A DNA stretch of 64,000 bases from Sphingomonas sp. UBA978 (lineage in GTDB: Bacteria; Pseudomonadota; Alphaproteobacteria; Sphingomonadales; Sphingomonadaceae): assembly GCF_002292295.1 (NCBI RefSeq), contig NZ_DBBS01000002.1, positions 62,001-126,000 on the forward strand, in the 5' to 3' direction. The notes below the pieces were generated by a model. The model saw nothing but the letters and a program-made list of their open reading frames with translations, did no database searches and was not told the origin of the DNA. This document shows positions 1 through 7,721 of this stretch, one piece after another. Position numbers and translations under genes: made by a program. Position 1 is the first letter of the stretch. Each line of letters begins with the position of its first letter.

Positions 1-929
1 GCCTGTCGTTGTCGCGCGTCCGCGTGCCGATCGGCGTGATCGGCATCGTCTACGAATCGCGGCCGAACGTTACCGCCGATGCCGCCGCGCTCTGCGTCAT
101 GGCGGGCAATGCCGCGATCCTGCGCGGCGGGTCGGAGGCGCGGCACAGCAACCGCGCGATCCACGCCGCGCTGGTCGCCGGCTTCGCCGATGCCGGCCTG
201 CCTGCGGACGCGGTGCAGCTGGTGCCGATCACCGATCGCGCGGCGGTCGGCGCGATGCTGGCGGCGGAGGGGGCAATCGACCTTATCATTCCGCGCGGCG
301 GCAAGAGCCTCGTCGCGCGCGTCCAGGCCGAGGCGCGGGTGCCGGTGCTCGCGCATCTCGACGGCATCAACCACGTTTATATCGATGCGTCCGCCGATCC
401 CGACATGGCGCGCGCGATCGTCGTCAACGCCAAGATGCGCCGCACCGGCGTCTGCGGGGCGATGGAGACGCTGCTGATCGATCGCGCCTACCCGCAGACG
501 GGCGCATTGGTCGCCGCGCTGGCCGAAGCGGGGTGCGAGGTGCGCGGCGATTCCGCCATCGCCGCGCTCACCGGCGTCGCGCCGGCGGCTGCGGCGGACT
601 GGGACACCGAATATCTGGACGCCATCGCCTCCGTCGCGCTGGTCGATGGTGTCGACGAGGCCATGGCGCACATCGCCCGCCACGGCTCGCACCACACCGA
701 TGCGATCGTCGCGGCGGACGAGGCGGTGGCCGAACGCTTCCTCGCCGGGGTCGACAGCGCGATCGTACTGTGGAACGCCTCGACCCAGTTCGCCGACGGC
801 GGCGAATTCGGTCTGGGGGCGGAGATCGGCATCGCCACCGGCCGCCTCCATGCGCGCGGCCCGGTCGCGCTGGAGGGGCTGACGACCTACAAATGGGTCG
901 GCCGCGGGACGGGGCAGGTACGCGGCTAA
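1..929 (+). CDS. proA: Gamma-glutamyl phosphate reductase, 5'-truncated by window edge
   Basis: Second step of proline synthesis: NADPH-dependent reduction of glutamyl-5-phosphate to glutamate-5-semialdehyde in the cytoplasm. About 309 of the usual ~420 residues are visible. The frame is open to the left edge, so the TTG at 9 is an internal codon and not the start. Family hallmarks are the PIGVIGIVYESRPNV segment at the N-terminal side of the fragment, the catalytic-cysteine region RRTGVCGAMETLL, and the conserved C-terminal run FGLGAEIGIATGRLHARG. The gene ends in TAA at 927-929, 37 bp before a toxin-antitoxin pair that separates it from nadD. The call is firm. Confidence 0.97.
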   Translation, partial: LSLSRVRVPIGVIGIVYESRPNVTADAAALCVMAGNAAILRGGSEARHSNRAIHAALVAGFADAGLPADAVQLVPITDRAAVGAMLAAEGAIDLIIPRGGKSLVARVQAEARVPVLAHLDGINHVYIDASADPDMARAIVVNAKMRRTGVCGAMETLLIDRAYPQTGALVAALAEAGCEVRGDSAIAALTGVAPAAAADWDTEYLDAIASVALVDGVDEAMAHIARHGSHHTDAIVAADEAVAERFLAGVDSAIVLWNASTQFADGGEFGLGAEIGIATGRLHARGPVALEGLTTYKWVGRGTGQVRG

Positions 930-930
930 G

Positions 931-962
931 TTGAGAAGCCGGCGCGGGCGGTCTATAGGACC
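931..962 (+). promoter_or_regulatory. Predicted promoter and operator of the parDE pair
   Basis: A -35-like TTGAGA (931-936), a 17-bp spacer and a -10-like TATAGG (954-959) precede the ATG at 966 by only six bases, so the transcript may be leaderless. The -10 lies inside a short inverted repeat, GGTC-TATAG-GACC (950-962), a plausible autoregulatory site for the RHH antitoxin. Promoter boxes are seen directly; start site and repressor binding are inferred. Confidence 0.5.
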
Positions 963-965
963 CAT

Positions 966-1226
966 ATGGCCAACCTTCAGCCGCTCCATGCCGACATCGA
1001 TGCCGAGACGATGGCGCTCGTCGATCGCGTCGCGCGGCGACGGGGCATGAGCAGTCAGGCATTTGCGGCGCAGGCGATCCGTAGGGCGGCGGAAAGCGAT
1101 GACGATTTCGACGCGTTCATCCAGGTCGGCGTCGATTCGCTCGATCGCGGCGAGGGCATTCCGCACGAACAGGTGATGGCCGAACTCGACGCGATGATCG
1201 CCAAGCATCGGGCACGATGCGGGTAA
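966..1226 (+). CDS. ParD/CopG-like ribbon-helix-helix antitoxin
   Basis: Small 86-residue protein. Its N-terminal half (about residues 8-43) fits a ribbon-helix-helix DNA-binding domain: a beta strand followed by two helices, the second in the region MSSQAFAAQAIRRAAE. The acidic, helical C-terminal part (DDDFDAFIQVGVDSLDRGE) is typical of the toxin-neutralising tail of ParD-like antitoxins. Its stop overlaps the start of the ParE-like gene by 10 bp, the usual antitoxin-first arrangement. It is expected to bind its own promoter and hold the toxin inactive. A CopG/RelB assignment is equally possible at this length. Confidence 0.8.
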   Translation: MANLQPLHADIDAETMALVDRVARRRGMSSQAFAAQAIRRAAESDDDFDAFIQVGVDSLDRGEGIPHEQVMAELDAMIAKHRARCG

Positions 1227-1501
1227 TCTGGTCGCCGCCGGCGCTGGACGACCTGCGCGGCATCGACGACTGGCTGACGCGGGAGGCACCGCCCGGCTTC
1301 GCCTTGCGGACGCTGGCGGCGGTGCGCCATCGCGCCCGGTTTCTCGAGGATTTCCCCCGCGGTGGCCGTCCGATCGCCGATGGTCACCGCATTCTGCGCG
1401 TCCATGAGACGCCCTATCTGATCCGCTACCGGATCGTCGACGCGGTCGTGGAGGTCATTCGCGTCCATCACGAACGCGAGGACTGGCAGCTCGAACCGTG
1501 A
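1217..1501 (+). CDS. ParE/RelE-superfamily toxin
   Basis: 94-residue protein with the ParE-like pattern: N-terminal strand and helix VIWSPPALDDLRGIDDWLT, a central arginine-rich region (FPRGGRPI), then ILRVHETPYLIRYRI and a C-terminal VIRVHHEREDW. Members of this family poison DNA gyrase (ParE) or cleave ribosome-bound mRNA (RelE). The IDDWL and VHxRxxW features favour ParE. The final codons overlap the GTG start of nadD (TGA at 1499-1501, GTG at 1498-1500), so translation of an essential NAD-biosynthesis gene may be coupled to that of the toxin. No inactivating lesion is visible. Confidence 0.83.
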   Translation: MRVIWSPPALDDLRGIDDWLTREAPPGFALRTLAAVRHRARFLEDFPRGGRPIADGHRILRVHETPYLIRYRIVDAVVEVIRVHHEREDWQLEP

Positions 1502-2118
1502 CCCCCACCGGCCTGCTCGGCGGCTCGTTCAACCCGGCGCATCGCGGTCATCGCGGCATCACGCTGGCGGCGATCCGCGCGCTCGATCTCGACGAGGCAT
1601 GGTGGCTGGTGTCACCCGGCAATCCGCTGAAGGCGGGCGCGCGCGACATGGCGCCGCTTGCCGCGCGCCTTGCCTCGGCCCGGCGGATGGCGCGCCGCGC
1701 GCCGATCCGCGCAAGCGATATCGAGGCGCGGCTGCACACGCGCTACACGCTCGACACATTGCGCAAGCTCCAGCGCCGCTACCCGAAGCGGCAGTTCATC
1801 TGGTTGATGGGGGCGGACAATCTGGCGCAGTTCCACCGCTGGCGCGACTGGCGCGGGATCGCGCGCACGATGCCGATTGCGGTGATCGCCCGTCCGGGGT
1901 ATGAGCGTTCGGCCCGCGCGAGTGTCGCGATGGGTTGGCTGCGGCGCTTCCAACGGCCCGCATGCCAGGCGAAGCATTGGACGACGTGGAGATTGCCGGC
2001 ACTCGTGCTGTTGCGCTTCCGCCCCGACCCTACCTCCGCGACCGCGGCCCGAGCGGCCGATCCCGACTGGCACCGGCATTTTCCGGGCCGGCAACCCAGG
2101 AGTCACCTTGGCGAGTAA
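1498..2118 (+). CDS. nadD: Nicotinate-nucleotide adenylyltransferase
   Basis: Transfers AMP from ATP to nicotinate mononucleotide to give deamido-NAD, an essential step of NAD synthesis. The nucleotidyltransferase signature GGSFNPAHRGHRG (about residues 8-20) carries the HxGH-type motif. WWLVSPGNPLK and LMGADNLAQFHRW are also typical of NadD. Near the C-terminus, SATAARAADPDW fits the second nucleotide-binding motif. At 206 aa the length is normal. GTG is the only reasonable start and sits inside the parE stop. It is followed at once by rsfS and rlmH, an order common in alphaproteobacteria. Confidence 0.95.
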   Translation: MTPTGLLGGSFNPAHRGHRGITLAAIRALDLDEAWWLVSPGNPLKAGARDMAPLAARLASARRMARRAPIRASDIEARLHTRYTLDTLRKLQRRYPKRQFIWLMGADNLAQFHRWRDWRGIARTMPIAVIARPGYERSARASVAMGWLRRFQRPACQAKHWTTWRLPALVLLRFRPDPTSATAARAADPDWHRHFPGRQPRSHLGE

Positions 2119-2518
2119 CCCCCAGGCCGTTCGACCGGCCGACCCGGCCGAAGTCGAGGCCTTGCACCGGCTTATCATGGCGTCGCTCGACGACGACCAG
2201 GCGGAGGAGGTCATCACGATCCCGCTCGCCGGCAAATCCTCGATCGCCGATCATATGGTCATCGCCAGCGGGCGGTCGACGCGCCAGGTCGCGTCGATGG
2301 CGCACAAGCTTGCCGAGAAGATCAAGGCGGAATTCGGCCGCAGCGTACGGATCGAGGGCCTGCAGACCGCCGACTGGGTGCTGATCGACGCGAACGACGT
2401 CATCGTCCACCTGTTCCGGCCCGAAGTGCGCACCTTCTACAATCTCGAACGGATGTGGCAGTTCGGCGATACCGTCTCCTCGTCGCTCAAGCCGCTCCCG
2501 CCCACGACCGAGGCCTGA
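2108..2518 (+). CDS. rsfS: Ribosomal silencing factor RsfS
   Basis: RsfS (DUF143) binds ribosomal protein uL14 on the 50S subunit and blocks subunit joining when nutrients are short. The core VITIPLAGKSSIADHMVIASG, the SMAHKLAEKIK helix and DWVLIDANDVIVHLFRPEVRTFYNLERMW are highly characteristic. The start chosen is TTG at 2108, which has an AGGAG ribosome-binding sequence at the right distance and gives 136 residues. Longer in-frame starts would run back through nadD without support. It overlaps the nadD end by 11 bp, suggesting coupling. Confidence 0.93.
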   Translation: MASNPQAVRPADPAEVEALHRLIMASLDDDQAEEVITIPLAGKSSIADHMVIASGRSTRQVASMAHKLAEKIKAEFGRSVRIEGLQTADWVLIDANDVIVHLFRPEVRTFYNLERMWQFGDTVSSSLKPLPPTTEA

Positions 2519-2522
2519 CATT
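2510..2522 (+). promoter_or_regulatory. Ribosome-binding site and AUU start of rlmH
   Basis: GAGG at 2510-2513 lies six bases before an ATT at 2520-2522. The ATT is in frame with rlmH and gives the family's usual start, MLLHIVARG. The only alternative nearby, GTG at 2535, is preceded by CTCCTCC, which resembles the anti-Shine-Dalgarno rather than a ribosome-binding site. Confidence 0.6.
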
Positions 2523-2942
2523 CTCCTCCACATCGTGGCGCGCGGACGGATCGGGCGCTCGCCCGAATCGGAGCTGGTCGACCGCTATCTGAAGCGAATC
2601 GTCTGGCCGACGCGCGTCACCGAACTCCCCGATACCGGCGGCAAGCTGCCCGCGCTCGATCCGCAGACCGTCCGCGTCCTGCTCGACGAAAAGGGCGAGG
2701 TGCTGGGATCGATCGACTTCGCGCGCCGGCTGGAACGCTGGCGCGACACCGGCACGCGTGAAATCCGCTTCATGATCGGCGCGGCGGACGGCTTCGGCGA
2801 TGCCGAGCGGGCGGAGGCGGACCTGCTCCTCTCGTTCGGCCGCGCGACCTGGCCGCACATGCTCGCCCGGGCGATGCTGGCGGAGCAGCTGTTCCGCGCG
2901 ACGGCGATCCTCGCGGGCCATCCCTACCATCGGGAGGGGTGA
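2520..2942 (+). CDS. rlmH: 23S rRNA (pseudouridine1915-N3)-methyltransferase RlmH
   Basis: SPOUT-class methyltransferase acting on helix 69 of 23S rRNA in assembled ribosomes. Visible features are the N-terminal strand LLHIVARGRIG, the central LLDEKGEVLGSIDFA, the knot region REIRFMIGAADGFG and the C-terminal RAMLAEQLFRATAILAGHPYHRE, which is nearly invariant in the family. The full-length product (140 aa) requires an ATT start at 2520; starting at GTG 2535 would remove the first five residues of strand 1. It overlaps the next gene by 4 bp (GTGA), so the run rsfS-rlmH-envC appears translationally coupled. Confidence 0.93.
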   Translation: MLLHIVARGRIGRSPESELVDRYLKRIVWPTRVTELPDTGGKLPALDPQTVRVLLDEKGEVLGSIDFARRLERWRDTGTREIRFMIGAADGFGDAERAEADLLLSFGRATWPHMLARAMLAEQLFRATAILAGHPYHREG

Positions 2943-4168
2943 CGGTGGGGACGGTCCTGTCCCGGACCCGCCACGCGCGGCGAGCGGGAAAGACGACGCC
3001 GAAGCGTGACGGCACGCGCACCGCGTGCACGGCGCTGGCGCTCCTTGCCCTGACGCTCCCCGCGCAGGGCCAGACGCCGCCAGACCAACGTCAGCGCCTC
3101 GCCGCCGCCAAGCGCGACGCCGCGATCGCCACGCGGAAAGCCGCAGACCTCGCCCGCCGCGCCACCGCCGAACGCGACGCCGCCGACAGGGCGCGCGCGG
3201 AGGAAGCCGCGCTCGCCGCCCGCGTCACCGCCGCCGAGGCGACGCTGTCCGCTGCCCGCGCGCGACAGGCGATCGTCTCCGGCCTGCTCGCCGACCAGCA
3301 GTACGCGCTCGGTGTGGCGCAGGCGCCGGTCGCCCGCCTGCTCGCCGCGCTGACCGCGCTCGCCCGCCGCCCGACGGTGGTCGCGATCGCGCAGCCCGGG
3401 TCGGTCGACGATCTCGTCCATGTTCGCGCGGTGCTCGGCGGCGCGCTGCCGATCGTCCGCGAACGGACGCAGGCGGTCCGCCAGCAGATCGCCCGCACCC
3501 GTGCGCTGGAGGCGGATGCCGCGCTCGCCGCGGTGGCATTGCGCGACAGCCGTGCGCGGCTGGAGGCGGATCGCACCGCGCTCGCGCAGCTGGCGGCGAC
3601 GCATCGCCGCCGCAGTCAGGCGCTGGGTCGCAACGCGATGAGCGAATCGGACCGGGCGCTGGCACTCGGCGAGCGCGCGCGGGACCTCGTCGAGCAGCTC
3701 GACAGCGGCGATGCGGCGCGGGCGACCGCGGCCGGTCTCGCGACGCTGCCCGGTCCCTTGCCGAGGCCGCTTGCGCCCGGAACGGTCGCGCCGCGCCGGT
3801 CGGAGGGCGTCTACCGGTTGCCGGTGCGGGGCCGGCTGGTCACCGGGCTGGACGAAATCTCCGATTCGGGCGTGCGGTCGCGCGGGCTGACCTTCGCGGT
3901 CGCGGCGGCGGCGCCCGTCGTCGCGCCCGCGGCCGGCGTCGTCCGTTATGCCCGCGCGTTCCGCGATTATGGCGTCATCGTCATCATCGACCATGCCGAT
4001 GGCTGGACGACGCTCGTCACCGGTCTGGGGCGGGCCGGCGTCGCGCGCGGGCAGCGCGTGGCGGCCGGGGCGCCGATCGGCGTGGCGGGCGGGGGCGAGG
4101 ATCCGCGCGTGACGGTCGAACTGCGCCGTCGCGGCCGGCCGATGGACATCGCCGCGCTGCTCGGCTGA
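2939..4168 (+). CDS. EnvC-like murein hydrolase activator (degenerate LytM/M23 domain)
   Basis: 409 residues. A signal-peptide-like segment (TACTALALLALTLPAQGQ, about residues 22-40) is followed by a long alanine/arginine-rich coiled coil (about 45-240) and a C-terminal LytM-type beta domain (about 290-405). The domain shows the EnvC-like run VIVIIDHADGWTTLVTGLG but lacks the HxxxD and HxH zinc ligands of active M23 peptidases, as EnvC does. EnvC proteins activate amidases at the division septum. It lies between rlmH and ctpA, as in many sphingomonads. GTG start overlaps rlmH. Confidence 0.85.
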   Translation: MTVGTVLSRTRHARRAGKTTPKRDGTRTACTALALLALTLPAQGQTPPDQRQRLAAAKRDAAIATRKAADLARRATAERDAADRARAEEAALAARVTAAEATLSAARARQAIVSGLLADQQYALGVAQAPVARLLAALTALARRPTVVAIAQPGSVDDLVHVRAVLGGALPIVRERTQAVRQQIARTRALEADAALAAVALRDSRARLEADRTALAQLAATHRRRSQALGRNAMSESDRALALGERARDLVEQLDSGDAARATAAGLATLPGPLPRPLAPGTVAPRRSEGVYRLPVRGRLVTGLDEISDSGVRSRGLTFAVAAAAPVVAPAAGVVRYARAFRDYGVIVIIDHADGWTTLVTGLGRAGVARGQRVAAGAPIGVAGGGEDPRVTVELRRRGRPMDIAALLG

Positions 4169-4278
4169 GCGGGAACGGGACCCCTCGTCGGGTCAGCCTG
4201 CATTCAGCGTCGCTGCGCTTTGCTCCGCGTCGATAAAGAGGCTAAACCCCCAGAGTTTTCCCGCCTTCAGGATGTTCG

Positions 4279-5613
4279 ATGGCCCGTCCGCTGCTTACCG
4301 CGACCGCAATCCTCGGCTCGCTGTCCCTGATCCCGCTCGCGACGCAGGCGATGGCGGCGGTGGACACCGATACCTATCGCGAATTCGACCAGTTCCTCGA
4401 CGTCTTCAACCGGATCAAGGCGGATTACGTCGACAAGGTCGACGACCAGAAGCTCATCAAGGGCGCGATTCAGGGCATGCTGTCCAGCCTCGACCCGCAT
4501 TCGAGCTATGTCGACGCGCTCGATTACGACAATCTGCGCATCCAGACCGAGGGCAATTACGGCGGCCTCGGCCTCACCGTCCAGATGGAGGATGGCGCGG
4601 TCAAGGTGGTGGCGCCGCAGGAGGATACCCCCGCCTATCGCGCCGGCGTCAAGTCGGGCGACTATATCACGCATATCGACGGCAAGCTGATCTACGGCGA
4701 GACGCTGGACGAGGCGATCGGGCTGATGCGCGGCAAGCCCGGCACCAAGATCAGCCTGACATTGGTCCGCCCCGGCCAGGACAAGCCGGTCGATGTGACG
4801 ATGAATCGCGAGATCATCATCCAGAAGCCGGTGAAATGGGAAGTCCGCGGCGATGTCGGCTACATCAACATCAACACCTTCTCCGAAAGCACCGGCGCCG
4901 ACACCCGCGCCGCGATCATGGCGATCGACAAGAGCCTCGGCCATCGGCCGCTGGGTTATGTCGTCGATCTGCGCGACAATGGCGGCGGGCTGCTGACGCA
5001 GGCGATCGCGGTCAGCGACGCCTTCCTGGACCATGGCGAGATCGTCTCGCAGCGGGGCCGCGAAAAGGCGGATATCGAGCGCTATTTCGCCAAATCGGGC
5101 GACGATGCGCACGGATTGCCGGTGGTCGTGCTGACCAATCCCGGCACGGCGTCGGCGTCCGAGATCGTCGCCGGCGCGCTGCAGGATCACCACCGCGCGC
5201 TGGTGATGGGCGAGCGCAGCTTCGGCAAGGGATCGGTACAGACCCTGCTGCAGCTCGGCCCGCAGACCGCGCTGCGGCTGACCACCGCGCGTTACTATAC
5301 GCCGTCGGGTCGCAGCGTGCAGGAAGGCGGGATCGAACCCGACATCCGCGTGCCGCAGATCAGCGACCCCGATTTCAAGACGCGCCCGGTCTTCCGCGAG
5401 GCCGACCTGCGGCGCCACCTCATCAACGAGGTCAAGGCGGACAACAAGGTGCTCGAGGAAGACACCAAGGACGATCCGCGCTTCGCGATGACGCCGGACC
5501 AGCTCAAGAAACAGGGCATCGAGGACTTCCAGCTTTACTATGCGCTGAAGACGGTCGCCCGCCTGGGCGGTGCGGCACAGGTCGCCGCCGCGACGAAGCC
5601 GAAGGTCAAGTGA
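4279..5613 (+). CDS. ctpA: S41-family C-terminal processing peptidase
   Basis: Periplasmic serine protease that trims or degrades proteins from the C-terminus. The N-terminal signal peptide covers about residues 1-25 (TATAILGSLSLIPLATQAMA). A PDZ domain (about 90-165, GGLGLTVQMEDGAVKVVAP) and the S41 core follow. The nucleophile lies in NPGTASASEIVAGAL and the catalytic lysine in ERSFGKGSVQ, with the GxxRYYTPSGRSVQ strand after it. Length (444 aa) is normal. The start is ATG 4279, preceded by AGGA; an ATG at 4272 is in another frame. It ends in a GTGA overlap with dsbB. Confidence 0.95.
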   Translation: MARPLLTATAILGSLSLIPLATQAMAAVDTDTYREFDQFLDVFNRIKADYVDKVDDQKLIKGAIQGMLSSLDPHSSYVDALDYDNLRIQTEGNYGGLGLTVQMEDGAVKVVAPQEDTPAYRAGVKSGDYITHIDGKLIYGETLDEAIGLMRGKPGTKISLTLVRPGQDKPVDVTMNREIIIQKPVKWEVRGDVGYININTFSESTGADTRAAIMAIDKSLGHRPLGYVVDLRDNGGGLLTQAIAVSDAFLDHGEIVSQRGREKADIERYFAKSGDDAHGLPVVVLTNPGTASASEIVAGALQDHHRALVMGERSFGKGSVQTLLQLGPQTALRLTTARYYTPSGRSVQEGGIEPDIRVPQISDPDFKTRPVFREADLRRHLINEVKADNKVLEEDTKDDPRFAMTPDQLKKQGIEDFQLYYALKTVARLGGAAQVAAATKPKVK

Positions 5614-6104
5614 GCCGCCCGCTGACCGCTGCCGAGCGCCGCGCGCGCTGGCTGGCGCTGCTGCTTCCTGCCGCGCTGCTCGCCGGCGCGTGGGGATCGC
5701 AGCTGATCGGGCATCTCTTCCCGTGCGAGATGTGCCACTGGCAGCGCTGGCCGCATTACGCCGCGCTGCCCTTCGCGTTGCTGGCCTTCGTCGTGCCGCA
5801 GCGGAGCATCGCCAAGGCGTTCGTCATCCTCGCCGCGCTGCTGATCGCCGTGTCGGGCGCGATCGGCGTCGCGCATGCCGGCGTCGAATATCATTGGTGG
5901 AACGGCTTCACCGCCTGCACCCAGACGGTCGACCTGCGCGGCCTCGGGCCGGAGGCGCGGCTGGATGCGCTGATGCGCGCGCCGGTCGTCCGTTGCGACG
6001 TGGCGCAATGGTCGCTGGCCGGAATTTCGCTCGCCGGGTTCAACGCGATCCTTTCGCTCGGCGGCGCGGGTCTTATCTTGTGGTGGATGAGGACATCCCG
6101 ATGA
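5610..6104 (+). CDS. dsbB: Disulfide bond formation protein B
   Basis: Inner-membrane protein of 164 residues with four predicted membrane spans that reoxidises a periplasmic DsbA and passes electrons to quinone. The first cysteine pair is in CEMCHWQRWPHY after the first span, matching the family pattern. The second pair is formed by cysteines in GFTACTQTVD and VVRCDVAQW, farther apart than in E. coli but usual for alphaproteobacteria. The GTG start at 5610 overlaps the ctpA stop and its own stop overlaps the coq7 ATG, so it is the middle of a coupled trio. Two DsbA-like proteins encoded near 18-19.5 kb could be partners. Confidence 0.9.
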   Translation: MSRPLTAAERRARWLALLLPAALLAGAWGSQLIGHLFPCEMCHWQRWPHYAALPFALLAFVVPQRSIAKAFVILAALLIAVSGAIGVAHAGVEYHWWNGFTACTQTVDLRGLGPEARLDALMRAPVVRCDVAQWSLAGISLAGFNAILSLGGAGLILWWMRTSR

Positions 6105-6637
6105 GCCGCTGGAAACCGGGCGACCGGCGTGAACCGACGCAGGCGATGATCCGCGTCGATCAGGCCGGCGAATATGGCGCGACGCGCATCTATGCCGGGC
6201 AACTGGCGGTGTTCGGCGACCGGCACCCCGCCGCGCGCGCCATCCACCACATGGCGGCGCAGGAGGAGCGGCATCGCGCCTTTTTCGATGCGATGATCGT
6301 GCGTCGCGGCGTCCGCCCGACGCTCTTCCAGCCGTTCTGGGACAAGGCCGGCTTCGCGCTCGGCGCGATCACCGCGGCGATCGGCCCCAATGCCGCGATG
6401 GCCTGCACCGCGGCGGTGGAGACGGAGATCGACAAACATTATCAGGCGCAGCGCGACGAACTCGGCGGCAGCGATCCCGAACTGTCGGACGCGATCGCCG
6501 ATTTCCAGGCGGAAGAGCTGGAGCATCGCGACCATGCGCTCGCCCATGGTGCGGAGCAGGCGGTCGGCTATCCGGTGCTCAGCGGCCTCATCCGGCTGGG
6601 CTGCAAGGTCGCGATCGCGGCCGCGAAGAGGATTTGA
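6101..6637 (+). CDS. coq7: COQ7-type demethoxyubiquinone hydroxylase
   Basis: Di-iron monooxygenase that hydroxylates 2-octaprenyl-3-methyl-6-methoxybenzoquinol, the penultimate step of ubiquinone synthesis. 178 residues with the duplicated four-helix ligand pattern: MIRVDQAGEYGA, HHMAAQEERHRAFF, AVETEIDKHYQ and FQAEELEHRDHAL provide the E and ExxH ligands. The C-terminal helix GLIRLGCKVAIAAAKRI is typical for membrane association. ATG at 6101 overlaps the dsbB stop (ATGA). Presence of COQ7 instead of UbiF is common in alphaproteobacteria. Confidence 0.95.
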   Translation: MSRWKPGDRREPTQAMIRVDQAGEYGATRIYAGQLAVFGDRHPAARAIHHMAAQEERHRAFFDAMIVRRGVRPTLFQPFWDKAGFALGAITAAIGPNAAMACTAAVETEIDKHYQAQRDELGGSDPELSDAIADFQAEELEHRDHALAHGAEQAVGYPVLSGLIRLGCKVAIAAAKRI

Positions 6638-6648
6638 GAGGAGTGACG

Positions 6649-7143
6649 ATGCGTACGATCATCGCGACCGCGCTGATGCTGACCGCCGGCCCGGTGCTGG
6701 CGCAGCAAACGGTTCCGCAGGCGACACCGCAGGCGGCGCAGGTCACCCAGACGCCGGCGCTGCCCGGCGCGGCCAAACCCGTCGTCATCGGCGCGCAGGG
6801 CGAGGTCGCCAAGCGCGCACCGGTCAACGGCGTGCTCGTCCTCTACGGCAACGAACGCTGCCCGACCAACAACGACGGCGACGAGATCGTCATCTGCGAA
6901 CGCCGCAGCGCGCGCGAGCAATATCGCGTGCCCAAGGAGTTGCGCGAATTCGCGGTGACGCCGCAGAACGAAAGCTGGGCGGCGCGTGCGCAGGGCACGC
7001 TCGACGCCGGCGTCGGCGCGAACAGCACCGGCAGCTGCTCCACCGTCGGGGCGGGCGGCCAGACCGGCTGCTTCCTCCAGAACGCCCGCGCCGCGCGCAA
7101 GGAGAACAAGGCGCGCAAGGTCGAGGAAGCGCGCGTCCCCTGA
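6649..7143 (+). CDS. Conserved secreted hypothetical protein
   Basis: 164 residues beginning with a clear signal peptide (MRTIIATALMLTAGPVLAQQ). The mature part starts with a Gln/Ala/Pro-rich stretch. It then has a conserved-looking core with two cysteines (NERCPTNNDGDEIVICERR) and a later pair (GSCSTVGAGGQTGCF), suggesting two disulfides in the periplasm. ATG 6649 is chosen over TTG 6634 because AGAGGAG lies just upstream. It is 11 bp after coq7 and probably co-transcribed with the ctpA-dsbB-coq7 group. No function recognised. Confidence 0.75.
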   Translation: MRTIIATALMLTAGPVLAQQTVPQATPQAAQVTQTPALPGAAKPVVIGAQGEVAKRAPVNGVLVLYGNERCPTNNDGDEIVICERRSAREQYRVPKELREFAVTPQNESWAARAQGTLDAGVGANSTGSCSTVGAGGQTGCFLQNARAARKENKARKVEEARVP

Positions 7144-7204
7144 CGCTTGCATGCCGGACCCGATACGATACCGTGATCCGACGGGGACACGGATCGGGGG
7201 ATCG

Positions 7205-7717
7205 ATGGCGACGGTGATGACAGGGTCCGCGACGGCGACGAAGCCGGTCGCGGTCGACGGTTATGAACGCGGGCTCGCGGTGGCGGCAATGGTGCTGATC
7301 GTCGCCGTCATCGCCGCGCTGCTGCGCGGACAGGCGGAGTGGCGCGCGGTGCCGCCGTTCGTCTGGGCGCATATCGCCACGATCCTCGTCGCGCTCGTGC
7401 TGACCCCGGTGATCCTGCTCGGGCGTCGCGGCAACCGGCGCCACCGGGTGCTGGGCACGATCTGGGTGATCGCGATGCTGCTGACCGCGGCGCTGTCGTT
7501 CGGGATCCGCCTCAGCCAGGCGGGCGGGTTCGGCCCGATCCATATCCTGTCGGTCTGGGTGCTGATCCAGGCGCCGATCCTGTGGCATACCGCCCGCACG
7601 CATCAGGTCGCGCGGCACCGGCGCAGCGTGCGCGGGCTGGTCACCGGCGCGTTGCTGATCGCGGGCTTCTTCACCTTCCCGTTCGACCGGCTGCTCGGCC
7701 ACTGGCTGTTTGGCTGA
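7205..7717 (+). CDS. DUF2306-like four-helix membrane protein
   Basis: 170 residues with four strongly hydrophobic segments (about 25-43, 55-74, 84-104 and 140-158) separated by short basic loops (GRRGNRRHR, HQVARHRRS). The arrangement and the HI...H pattern after spans 2 and 3 fit the DUF2306 family of small integral membrane proteins, whose role is unknown. The ATG at 7205 follows a GGGG-rich leader. The next gene starts 4 bp after its stop, suggesting an operon of membrane proteins. Family assignment is by overall pattern only. Confidence 0.6.
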   Translation: MATVMTGSATATKPVAVDGYERGLAVAAMVLIVAVIAALLRGQAEWRAVPPFVWAHIATILVALVLTPVILLGRRGNRRHRVLGTIWVIAMLLTAALSFGIRLSQAGGFGPIHILSVWVLIQAPILWHTARTHQVARHRRSVRGLVTGALLIAGFFTFPFDRLLGHWLFG

Positions 7718-7721
7718 GCCG

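Noticed and set aside
6634..6648. TTG at 6634 as start of the secreted hypothetical protein
   Set aside because: It would precede the AGAGGAG ribosome-binding sequence and put extra residues before a complete signal peptide; ATG 6649 fits.
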